A stretch of 64,000 bases of DNA. Origin: CADEEN01 sp963706685 (GTDB lineage Bacteria; Pseudomonadota; Gammaproteobacteria; Burkholderiales; Burkholderiaceae_C). Location of the stretch: assembly GCA_963706685.1 (NCBI GenBank), contig CAVPMY010000017.1, positions 434,001-498,000 on the forward strand, written 5' to 3'. The notes under the pieces are model-generated. The model saw only the letters and a list, made by a program, of their open reading frames with translations. It was not told the DNA's origin and made no database searches. Positions 57,043 through 64,000 of the stretch are shown here, one piece after another. Each line of letters begins with the position of its first letter. Position 1 is the first letter of the stretch. Position numbers and translations under genes: made by a program.

Positions 57043-58476
57043 ATGGGCGCCAAGTTGAAAGTTGCCGGCTTTGTCGCGCTCGGCGCGGTGGCCGGCGCAT
57101 TGACGACGATGCAGTTGCAGGCCGTTGCACGGGCAGTTTCGCGCCGCTGCCGCTGGAAGAGATGCAGCAACTCGCCGCCGTGTTCGGCATGATCAAGAGC
57201 GACTACGTCGAACCGGTGGATGAGAAGAAGCTCGTCACCGATGCGATCTGCGGCATGGTGTCGGGGCTCGACCCGCACAGCCAGTACTTCGACAAGAAGA
57301 GCTTCCGCGAATTCCGCGAGGGCACGACCGGCAAGTTCGTCGGCATCGGCATCGAGATCGCGATGGAAGACGGCTTGGTCAAGGTCGTGTCGCCGATCGA
57401 AGGCTCGCCCGCCTTTCGCGCCGGCCTGAAGAGCGGCGACCTGATCACGCGCATCGACGACACGCCGGTCAAGGGCCTGACGATCGACCAGGCCGTCAAG
57501 CGCATGCGCGGCGAGCCGCAAGACCAAGGTCTCGCTGACCGTGTTCCGCAAGGACGAGTCGCGCAGCTTCCCGGTCTCGCTGGTCCGTGAAGAGATCCGC
57601 CAGCAGAGCGTGCGCTCGAAGATGGTCGAGCCGGGCTATGCGTGGGTACGCCGTCGCGTGTTCCAGGAGCGCACGCTCGACGACTTCGCGAAGAAGCTCG
57701 AGGAGTCGTACAAGGCCGATCCGAACCTGAAGGGTGTCGTGCTCGACCTGCGCAACGATCCGGGCGGCCTGCTCGATGGTGCGGTCGGTGTCTCCGCTGC
57801 GTTCCTGCCGGGCAACGTCGTCGTGACGACGACCAACGGCCAGGTCGCCGACTCGAAGCAATCGTTCAACGCCGCGCCCGAGTACTACGCGCGCCGCGGC
57901 GCCGATCCGCTGCGCCGCCTGCCCGAGGCGATCAAGAAGGTGCCGCTGGTGGTGCTGGTCAACGAAGGCTCGGCCTCTGCCAGCGAGATCGTGGCCGGCG
58001 CGTTGCAAGACCACAAGCGCGCCATCGTCATGGGCGCGCAGACTTTCGGCAAGGGCTCGGTGCAGACCTGGCGCCCGCTGACGGCGGACACGGCGCTCAA
58101 GATCACCACCGCACGCTACTACACACCCAGCGGCCGCTCGATCCAGGGCATCGGCATCGTGCCCGACGTCTGGCTCGACGAAACAGCCGAAGGCAATGTG
58201 TTTTCCGCACTGCGTCTGCGCGAGGCCGACCTCGACAAGCACCTGGTCGGCCAGGACGAGAAGAAGGACGAAGCCCGTGCCAAGGCGCGCGACGAGGCGC
58301 GCAAGAAGCTCGAGGAGCAACTGGCCAAGAGCAAGGATCAGCAGCCCAAGCCGCTGCCCGAGTTCGGCAGCACGGAAGATTGGCCGTTGCGCCAGGCGCT
58401 GAACCAGCTGCAGGGCAAGACCGTCGTAGCATCGAAGGCAGCGATCGAGCGCAAGGCCGAAGCAAAGACCGAATAG
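57043..58476 (+). CDS. ctpA: C-terminal processing protease CtpA (S41), frameshifted
   Basis: About 478 residues. A signal-anchor MGAKLKVAGFVALGAVAGAL is followed by EEMQQLAAVFGMIKSDYVEP, a PDZ domain (FVGIGIEIAMEDGLVKVVSP, GSPAFRAGLKSGDLI) and the protease core: DLRNDPGGLLDGAVGVSAAF, NEGSASASEIVAGALQDHKR with the catalytic Ser and FGKGSVQTWRPL with the Lys. A charged C-terminal tail of Lys/Ala/Glu repeats ends the protein. Two indels (about 57135 and 57525) break the frame. GAGGAG lies 9 nt before ATG 57043. It degrades or trims periplasmic proteins. Confidence 0.92.
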
Positions 58477-58496
58477 GCATCTTTCAAGAGCGCGAG

Positions 58497-58524
58497 CAAG
58501 GCCCGCACCCGCGGGCCTTGTTTC
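58497..58524 (+). terminator. Rho-independent terminator after ctpA
   Basis: CAAGGCCCGC (58497-58506), loop ACCC, GCGGGCCTTG (58511-58520) form a perfect 10-bp stem followed by TTTC. It ends shortly before the moeB start region. Confidence 0.75.
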
Positions 58525-58562
58525 ATGTTGGCATCCTCGGGCCTTGTTTCATGTCGGCATCC
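58513..58562 (+). repeat. Tandem 24-bp direct repeat at the terminator/moeB junction
   Basis: GGGCCTTGTTTCATG followed by TTGGCATCC (58513-58536) is repeated as GGGCCTTGTTTCATG plus TCGGCATCC (58539-58562), with one mismatch and a 2-bp spacer. The copy duplicates the 3' arm of the terminator and an ATG, giving moeB a choice of starts. Confidence 0.8.
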
Positions 58563-58577
58563 GCATCCCCGAAGCCC

Positions 58578-59333
58578 ATGGACGACACCCAACTCCTGCG
58601 CTACTCGCGCCATATCCTGCTCGACGAGATCGGCATCGAGGGCCAGCAGCGGCTGCTGGCCTCGCACGCGCTGGTCATCGGCGCCGGCGGCCTCGGCTCA
58701 CCGGTGGCGCTGTACCTGGGCACGGCGGGTGTCGGGCGGATCACGATCGTCGATCACGACACGGTCGATCTGACCAACCTGCAACGCCAGATCGCGCACA
58801 ACCTGGCCCGCGTCGGCACGCCCAAGGCCACGTCGGCACAGGCGTCGATCGCGGCCATCAACCCGGATGCGCAGGTCACGCCGCTGATCGAGCGCGCCGA
58901 TGCGCAGCGCCTGGATGTGCTGGTCGCACAAGCCGACGTGGTGCTCGATTGCAGCGACAACTTCAAGACCCGCCACGCCGTCAATGCCGCCTGCGTCAAG
59001 CATCGCAAGCCGCTGGTCTCGGGTGCCGCGATCGGCTTCGACGGCCAGATCTCCGTGTACGACACCCGCAACGCGGATGCGCCCTGCTACGCCTGCATCT
59101 TCCCGCCCGAAGCGACGTTCGAAGAAGTGCAATGCTCGACGATGGGTGTGTTTGCGCCGCTGGTCGGCATCATCGGCACGATGCAGGCCGCCGAGGCGCT
59201 GAAGCTGCTCATCGGCGTCGGCTCGTCGCTGGCCGGTCGCTTGCAGATGCTCGATGCGCGTTCGATGGAGTGGAACGAAATCCGCATGCCGCGCCAGCCG
59301 GCATGCGCTGTCTGCGCCGCATTGCGCGGTTGA
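58578..59333 (+). CDS. moeB: MoeB/ThiF-type adenylyltransferase
   Basis: 251 residues from ATG 58578, which matches the usual DDTQLLRYSRHILLDEIG beginning; the ATG at 58551 inside the direct repeat would add nine residues. The nucleotide-binding loop is ALVIGAGGLGSPVALYLG, then DHDTVDLTNLQRQIAH, CSDNFKTRHAVNAAC (adenylation Asp), zinc cysteines in APCYACIFPP and ACAVCAALRG, and the catalytic-Cys region EEVQCSTMGVFAPL. It activates the C-terminal Gly of MoaD or ThiS for sulfur transfer. No partner gene is adjacent. Confidence 0.93.
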   Translation: MDDTQLLRYSRHILLDEIGIEGQQRLLASHALVIGAGGLGSPVALYLGTAGVGRITIVDHDTVDLTNLQRQIAHNLARVGTPKATSAQASIAAINPDAQVTPLIERADAQRLDVLVAQADVVLDCSDNFKTRHAVNAACVKHRKPLVSGAAIGFDGQISVYDTRNADAPCYACIFPPEATFEEVQCSTMGVFAPLVGIIGTMQAAEALKLLIGVGSSLAGRLQMLDARSMEWNEIRMPRQPACAVCAALRG

Positions 59334-59343
59334 ACACGCCGCT

Positions 59344-60363
59344 TCATCGCGCGCGCGCGAACTGGCCTTCGCCGTCGACCGCCGGCATCCAAGGCTCGGG
59401 CTGCCAGGCTCGGCCGCGCGACTGCATCAATGCGCGCCAGCGCCGCAGCCGAGGCAAACCAACTTCGGTCAGATGGGCACGCATGGCCTGCGGGTCGGGC
59501 CACAGCGCCAGGGCGTCGGCCCACAAGGCGCGTCCGGCCAGGAAGCCGGCCGCGCCGGCATCGGCGGCATAGCCGAGCACGCGTTCGAAATCGTCCGCCG
59601 AGGCGCCGGCCGACAGCATGACCCACGGCCGCTGCCCACACGCCGCATCGAGTTGGGCAAAGGCACGTGCGCAGGCATCGGCGCCCGCGTGGCCAGCCGA
59701 AGGCACTTGCGGCGCAGGCAGCGGGCTTTCGAGCTTGAACAGGTCGACGCGATAGCGCGGCGCAGCGAAGGTCTCGACGCTCTGCACCACCTCGTCGATG
59801 CGTTTGGCACTGTCCTCGCGATAGGCGTCGGCATCGTCCTCGTGCAGCGGATAGAGCAGCAGTTCGAGCACGAAAGGCAGGTCGCAGCGCGCGCAATCCT
59901 CGCCGACACGCTGCACGAACGCCTGCTGGTGCTCGCGCACCGCGGGCGCAGCTCGCGGGTGGTACCAGGCCAGCAGCTTGACCGCATCGCCGCCGAGCGC
60001 GCGGATCTTGTCGACGCTCCAGTCGGCGATGCACGACGAGCGCCGGTCCGGCGTGGTGCGGTGGTCCTCGAGCGTCAGCAGCAGGCCGCGCGACGGATCG
60101 AGCACGTCGGCCACGCCCGGATAGCCCCAGTTGGGGTCGACCAGCAGCGCACTGGCTTGCGACGCGAACGCAGCGCCGAGCAGGCGCTTGGCGGCGACGA
60201 CGTCGGCAAAGGGCACGTCGTCGGCCGACACGCCGCGGGCTCGCGCGAGCGCGGCAAAGATCGGCGGCCGCTGGTCGATGGCGACCATCGCGAAGCCGCC
60301 CTCGCTGTCAGCGAGGCGGCGCAGGCGCCAGCGCTTTCCGGCGCCTTCGAGGCTGCTGTTCAT
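59344..60363 (-). CDS. LacD/YihT-like class I aldolase
   Basis: 339 residues. The layout follows tagatose-1,6-bisphosphate aldolase LacD and its relatives: MVAIDQRPPIFAALARARGV, ASALLVDPNWGYPGVADVLD, DWSVDKIRALGGDAVKLLAW with the likely Schiff-base Lys in AVKLLAWYHP, GEDCARCDLPFVLELLLYPL, RVDLFKLESPLP and WVMLSAGASADDFERVLGYA. YihT (sulfofructose-phosphate aldolase) is in the same group, so the substrate could be a sugar phosphate or a sulfosugar phosphate. Last gene of the leftward operon, 42 bp after the alcohol dehydrogenase. Its stop converges on moeB with 10 bp between. Confidence 0.85.
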   Translation of the reverse strand: MNSSLEGAGKRWRLRRLADSEGGFAMVAIDQRPPIFAALARARGVSADDVPFADVVAAKRLLGAAFASQASALLVDPNWGYPGVADVLDPSRGLLLTLEDHRTTPDRRSSCIADWSVDKIRALGGDAVKLLAWYHPRAAPAVREHQQAFVQRVGEDCARCDLPFVLELLLYPLHEDDADAYREDSAKRIDEVVQSVETFAAPRYRVDLFKLESPLPAPQVPSAGHAGADACARAFAQLDAACGQRPWVMLSAGASADDFERVLGYAADAGAAGFLAGRALWADALALWPDPQAMRAHLTEVGLPRLRRWRALMQSRGRAWQPEPWMPAVDGEGQFARAR

Positions 60364-60405
60364 GTCAAGACCACCTGTGCATGAAAAGGGTCGCTGGACT
60401 GCGCT

Positions 60406-61396
60406 TCAAGCCGCGCCGCGCATCAAGGGCTTGATGCGCTCGCCGGCCATGAAGCGCGCGAACTCGACCGGCATGGCGTCGAGCTCGAACGTGTGATCGA
60501 CAAGGCGCCGGTAGCGCTGCGCATGCCGGCGCAGCAATTCGATGTTGGCTGCATGGTCGGCTTTCGGAAAGTAGAACGAGCGCACGAGAAAGAAATCCTT
60601 GCGCCGCACGGGCTTGGTCTCGTGCAACGTCCACGGCGCGTCGTTCTCGCCGATCCACAGCATCACGCCCTGCGCCGCCACGACCTCCAGGCCCTGGTCG
60701 CGTGCAGCGAGGCTGCCGCTGGTTTCGAGCACGAGGTCGAAACGCTGGCTGCGATCACCCACCGCAATCGCTCGCGCGCCAAGCCCTTGCGCCAGCGCGA
60801 TGCGCTGTGGCCGCGGGTCGGATACGCAGACATGGCGCGCGCCCATGTCCTGCAAGGCGATCAGGCCGCCCAGTCCGACCGGCCCGGCACCGGTGATGAG
60901 CACGTGCAGGTTCGGCAGATTCGCGCAACAGCGGCTGCACCAGGCGCAGCGCATGCGCGGCGGTGCCGATGGTGTCGAGCAGCAGCGGCGCCAGATCGTC
61001 GTCGATGTCGTCGGGCACCGGCAGCAGGCACGGCTCGGGCACGGCCAGGGCCTCGGCGTAGCCGCCGTCGCGGTTCCAGCCGATGAGCGTCGATTCGCGC
61101 TCGCAGGTGTGCGTCTGCCCGCCGCGACAGCGCTCGCAAAGACCGCAATGCACGGGGATGTAGACGACGCAGCGCTCGCCATGCAGCACGTGGCCGGGCT
61201 GCTCGACGAGGCCGAAGATCTCGTGGCCCGGAACGTGTGAAGACCCGTTGCGCCACAGCTTGCCGTCGCTGCCGCACAGCGCGGTGCGCTTGACGCGAAT
61301 CAGCACCTCGCCTGCAGCCGCCGTCGGCCAAGGCAGATCGATCACCTCCACACGCTGCCCGCCGGAGAAGCGCACAGCACGCATGGAAGCCGTCAT
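60406..61396 (-). CDS. Zinc-dependent alcohol dehydrogenase A (one frameshift)
   Basis: About 330 residues. Zn-ADH N-terminus VKRTALCGSDGKLWRNGSSH, catalytic zinc region VPGHEIFGLVEQPGHVLHGE, structural-zinc cysteines in VHCGLCERCRGGQTHTCERE. After one indel near 60925, the Rossmann fold VLITGAGPVGLGGLIALQDM and the C-terminal VRSFYFPKADHAANIELLRR. The ATG (61394-61396) overlaps the preceding ADH stop. It probably oxidises a polyol or hydroxyl group in the same pathway as its neighbours. Confidence 0.88.
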
Positions 61397-62400
61397 CCCG
61401 CCGGCTCGAGCACCACCTTGGCCGATGCCAGCCGGCCGCAGTGCAAGTCGTCGAAGGCCTGCGCGCCCGACGACATCGCGCGCCGCTCGACCCACGACAG
61501 ATCGCCGAACACGCCGCGGGCCAGTGCCGCCACGGTGGCGCGCAGGTCGGCCATGCTGTAGGTGTACGTGCCCAGCAGCGTGATCTCGGCGAGTGTGAGC
61601 TTGCGCATGTCGATCTCGCTGGCCCAGTCCTGCAAGCCGATGTGCATGACCACGCCGCCAGGCCGCACGGCCGTCAGCGCGGCCTGGCGCGTCGCCGCGC
61701 TGCCGACAGCATCGATGACGAACTCGTAGGCGTTGTCTTCGGCAGCCTGTTGGCGCGGGTCGTAGGTGCCGCATCGCGCATGTTGCGCCAGCGACGCGCG
61801 ACGCAGCGGGTTGGTTTCGGCGACTTCCAATCGATCGGCACCCTGGTGGCGCAGCAGCAGCGCCGCCAGCATGCCGATGGCGCCGCCGCCCAGCACCAGC
61901 ACGCGGCCTTCGTGGATCGGGCGCGACAGCGCGCGTGCCGACAGGTTGATGGCGTGCAGCGCCGTCGCCGCCGGTTCGGTCAGCGCGGCGGCCACCGGGT
62001 CGAGCGTGTCGGGCAGCTCGATCAGGCAGGTGCCGGGAATGCTCATGCGCTCGGCAAAGGCGCCGGGCCGCGTCATGCCGACCATGGTGCGGTTGGCGCA
62101 AAGGTTGTCGCGCCCTTGCAGGCAGTAGTCGCAATGGCCGCAGGTGATCAACGGATTGCCGGTGACGCGCCGGCCCACTGTCCAGTGCGCGCTGGCGCTT
62201 TCAACGACGGTGCCGGCGAATTCGTGACCAAGCACCAGGCCCGGTTTGCGCCGCGGGTCGTGTCCATGGTAGGCGTGGAGATCGGAGCCGCAGATGCCGA
62301 CCGCATCGACGCGCAGAACGACCTCGCCGGGCGCCAGCGTCGGCGCGTCGCGATCGAGCCACTGCACCTCGTTCGGTTGCGTGTAGACCAGGGCTTTCAT
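61393..62400 (-). CDS. Zinc-dependent alcohol dehydrogenase B
   Basis: 335 residues, intact. KALVYTQPNEVQWLDRDAPT, CGSDLHAYHGHDPRRKPGLV, LGHEFAGTV (catalytic zinc), CGHCDYCLQGRDNLCANR (structural zinc), GRVLVLGGGAIGMLAALLLR (NAD-binding). It is of the L-iditol/threonine dehydrogenase type. It could be the HpsP-like (R)-DHPS 2-dehydrogenase if the operon degrades sulfonates. It starts 40 bp after the SDR stop. Confidence 0.9.
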   Translation of the reverse strand: MKALVYTQPNEVQWLDRDAPTLAPGEVVLRVDAVGICGSDLHAYHGHDPRRKPGLVLGHEFAGTVVESASAHWTVGRRVTGNPLITCGHCDYCLQGRDNLCANRTMVGMTRPGAFAERMSIPGTCLIELPDTLDPVAAALTEPAATALHAINLSARALSRPIHEGRVLVLGGGAIGMLAALLLRHQGADRLEVAETNPLRRASLAQHARCGTYDPRQQAAEDNAYEFVIDAVGSAATRQAALTAVRPGGVVMHIGLQDWASEIDMRKLTLAEITLLGTYTYSMADLRATVAALARGVFGDLSWVERRAMSSGAQAFDDLHCGRLASAKVVLEPAG

Positions 62401-62440
62401 CGGTGATTCCTCAATCGTGGTGTCGTTGATGGCGCAACGC

Positions 62441-63212
62441 TCATCGTGCGGTGTAGCCGCCATCGACCATCAGGGTCTGACCGGTGATGTAGGCGCTGGC
62501 GTTGCTGGCCAGGAAGACGGTGACGCCGTGCAGGTCGGCCAGTTCGCCGTTGCGGCCGAGGCAGGTTTGCTGTGCGTTGCGTTCGGCCAGTGCGGCATCG
62601 GCAAACACCGGCGCCGTGAGCGCGGTCGGAAAGAAGCCCGGGCCGATGGCGTTGCAGGTGATGCCATGAGGCCCCCACTCCTGGGCGATGGCGCGCGTCA
62701 ACTGCACGACGCCGCCCTTGCCGGCGCCGTACGGCGCGCTGTTGGCAAAGGCGCGCCAGCTCTGCAGCGAGGCGATGTTGATGATGCGCCCCCAGCCGCG
62801 TGCGGCCATGCCGGGGCGCCAGCGCTTGCGTGAGGAAAAACGGCGCCCCCAGGTGCAGCGCGAGCTGCGCCTGCCAGGCCTCGGGCGTGACGTCCGAAAA
62901 CGGCTGGCGCAGGTTGACGCCGGCCGCATTGACGAGGATGTCGATGCTGCCGAGTCGTTCTTCGGCCGCCCGCGCTGCGCTGCGCGTGGCGGGCACGTCG
63001 GCGAGGTCGGCGCACAGTGTGTCGGCTTCGATGCCCTCGCCGCGCAGTTGCCGCGCCACCGCGTTCAACTCGGCCTCGCGCCGCGCCACCAGCAGCACAT
63101 GCGCACCGGCCAGGCCGAGCGCGCGTGCCATCGCCGCGCCGATGCCCGAATTGCCGCCGGTGATCAGCGCACGCCGGCCATCGAGCTCGAACAGCGGTGC
63201 GAGCCGACTCAT
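62441..63212 (-). CDS. Short-chain dehydrogenase/reductase (one frameshift)
   Basis: About 257 residues. RRALITGGNSGIGAAMARAL is the TGxxxGIG cofactor motif, DILVNAAGVNLRQPFSDVTP the NNAG region, GRIINIASLQSWRAFANSAP the Ser and YGAGKGGVVQLTRAIAQEWG the catalytic Tyr-Lys, ending GQTLMVDGGYTAR. One indel near 62815 splits it. The ATG overlaps the stop of the HisD-like gene (ATGA). It may correspond to HpsO-like activity or to a sugar-acid reductase. Confidence 0.88.
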
Positions 63213-64000
63213 ACCTTCACCGGCTCGCCCAGATCGAAGCGCTGATCGGGGAAGTACTTGGCCAGGCGATCGTCGGCGGTGCGGGCATGGCCCTCCATGC
63301 CTTCCAGGCGCGAGATGCGCGCGGTGACTTCGCCGATGTCACGCGCAGCTTCGCGCGTCATGCGCTGCCAGGTCAGCGTCTTCATGAACTTGTGCACCGA
63401 CAGGCCGCCCGAGTAGCGGGCCGCGCCCTTGGTCGGCAGCACATGGTTGGGCCCGCTGGCCTTGTCGCCATAGGCCACCGTGGTTTCTTCGCCGAGGAAC
63501 AGCGAGCCGTAGTTGGTCAGCCGGCCGAGCCACCAGTCGAGGTCGGCGGCATGCACCTCGAGGTGCTCGCTGGCGTATTTGTCGGAAATTTGCGCCACCT
63601 CCTCGCGCGTCTCGCAGACGATGACCTCGCCGTAGTCGCGCCAGGCGGCGCCCGCGGCGTCGCGCGCGGTCGGCGGCAAGGCATCGACGAGCGCCGGAAT
63701 GCGCTTCATCACGTCCTCGGCGAGCGTCTTCGAATCGGTGAACAACCAGGCCGGCGACTCGTGGCCATGCTCGGCCTGGCCGACGAGGTCGCTGGCGACG
63801 ATGGCTGCGTCGGCGGTGGCATCGGCAATCACCGCGACTTCCGACGGGCCGGCAAAGACATCGATGCCGACCTTGCCGAACAGCGTGCGCTTGGCCTCGG
63901 CGACGAACTTGTTGCCCGGCCCGACGACCACGTCGGCCGGTTGGCCGGTGAACAGGCCGTAGGCCAGCGTCGCGATGGCCTGCACGCCGCCGAGCGTCAT
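63209..64000 (-). CDS. HisD-family dehydrogenase, HpsN-like, 5' end outside window
   Basis: The visible 263 codons (the true start lies beyond 64000) match the histidinol-dehydrogenase family: VVVGPGNKFVAEAKRTLFG, GIDVFAGPSEVAVIAD, DLVGQAEHGHESPAWLF, ASEHLEVHAADLDWWLGRL, TVAYGDKASGPNHVLPTKGA and ARYSGGLSVHKFMKTLTWQR, ending ADDRLAKYFPDQRFDL. The YGDKASGPNHVLPTKGAARY and WQRMTREAARDIGEV segments resemble sulfopropanediol dehydrogenase HpsN more than biosynthetic HisD. Its placement with an SDR and two ADHs, not histidine genes, supports a catabolic role. Confidence 0.85.
   Translation of the reverse strand: MTLGGVQAIATLAYGLFTGQPADVVVGPGNKFVAEAKRTLFGKVGIDVFAGPSEVAVIADATADAAIVASDLVGQAEHGHESPAWLFTDSKTLAEDVMKRIPALVDALPPTARDAAGAAWRDYGEVIVCETREEVAQISDKYASEHLEVHAADLDWWLGRLTNYGSLFLGEETTVAYGDKASGPNHVLPTKGAARYSGGLSVHKFMKTLTWQRMTREAARDIGEVTARISRLEGMEGHARTADDRLAKYFPDQRFDLGEPVKV

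Noticed and set aside
63209..64000. Histidine biosynthesis gene hisD
   Set aside because: The gene lies in an operon with SDR, ADHs and an aldolase, and its residues resemble HpsN; no his genes are nearby. The missing N-terminus keeps some doubt.

Overview
The window is a high-GC chromosomal segment of a betaproteobacterium. Gene orders point to Burkholderiales, probably the Rubrivivax/Leptothrix/Comamonadaceae neighbourhood: fkpB facing radC, the protein kinase/PP2C/rph/rdgB/hemW block, and yicC...gmk-rpoZ-spoT. This taxonomic call is inference from gene order and protein similarity, not from a marker tree. The sequence carries many single-base insertions and deletions that break obviously conserved genes. 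Examples are the globin proximal-His region, the M50 HELAH motif, the SecA-like ATPase, the iron permease and the SDR. I read most of these as sequencing or assembly errors rather than real decay. They are densest between about 11.6 and 17.5 kb.

Layout. 0-10.4 kb is housekeeping: start of fkpB, radC, smr, a truncated globin, an FlhG-like ATPase coupled to a GGDEF protein, a DUF1127 protein divergent from a LysR regulator, the leftward block kinase > PP2C > rph > rdgB > hemW, then yicC. 10.5-30.2 kb is a seven-gene block lying between yicC and gmk, which are normally neighbours. It encodes a GAF-HlyD adaptor, a PqqD-like/M50 protease/HlyD membrane protein, a shortened SecA-like ATPase, a second (RND-type) adaptor, a giant multidomain DUF4347/cadherin/VCBS surface protein of about 2,800 residues, a hybrid histidine kinase and a REC-GGDEF-EAL phosphodiesterase. 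The last three genes overlap by 4 nt each. I propose this block as a dedicated export and c-di-GMP-linked control system for the giant protein, and as the best candidate for an undescribed system here.

30.2-48.4 kb returns to core and metabolic genes: gmk-rpoZ-spoT, a DUF5666/DUF6502/DUF5666 trio, dinB, an lldD-type dehydrogenase, a RavA/ViaA-like pair, a DMT exporter behind a MarR-GNAT fusion, xdhC, homospermidine synthase and xylB. 48.3-54.1 kb is a broken accessory island. A Recombinase-in-Trio (RIT) element with 32-bp inverted ends sits between the C-terminal part of a YhcG/DUF1016 nuclease and the N-terminal part of a DUF3375 protein (JetA of Wadjet). A VapBC-type pair and tRNA-Arg(CCT) follow. 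54.1-59.3 kb holds a divergent iron ABC transporter (permease and ATPase) with a palindromic Fur-like operator, then ctpA and moeB. 59.3-64 kb is a five-gene leftward operon: a HisD/HpsN-type dehydrogenase (cut by the window end), an SDR, two zinc alcohol dehydrogenases and a LacD-like aldolase. It suggests catabolism of a sulfonated C3 or C6 compound (DHPS or sulfosugar), or otherwise of a sugar alcohol.
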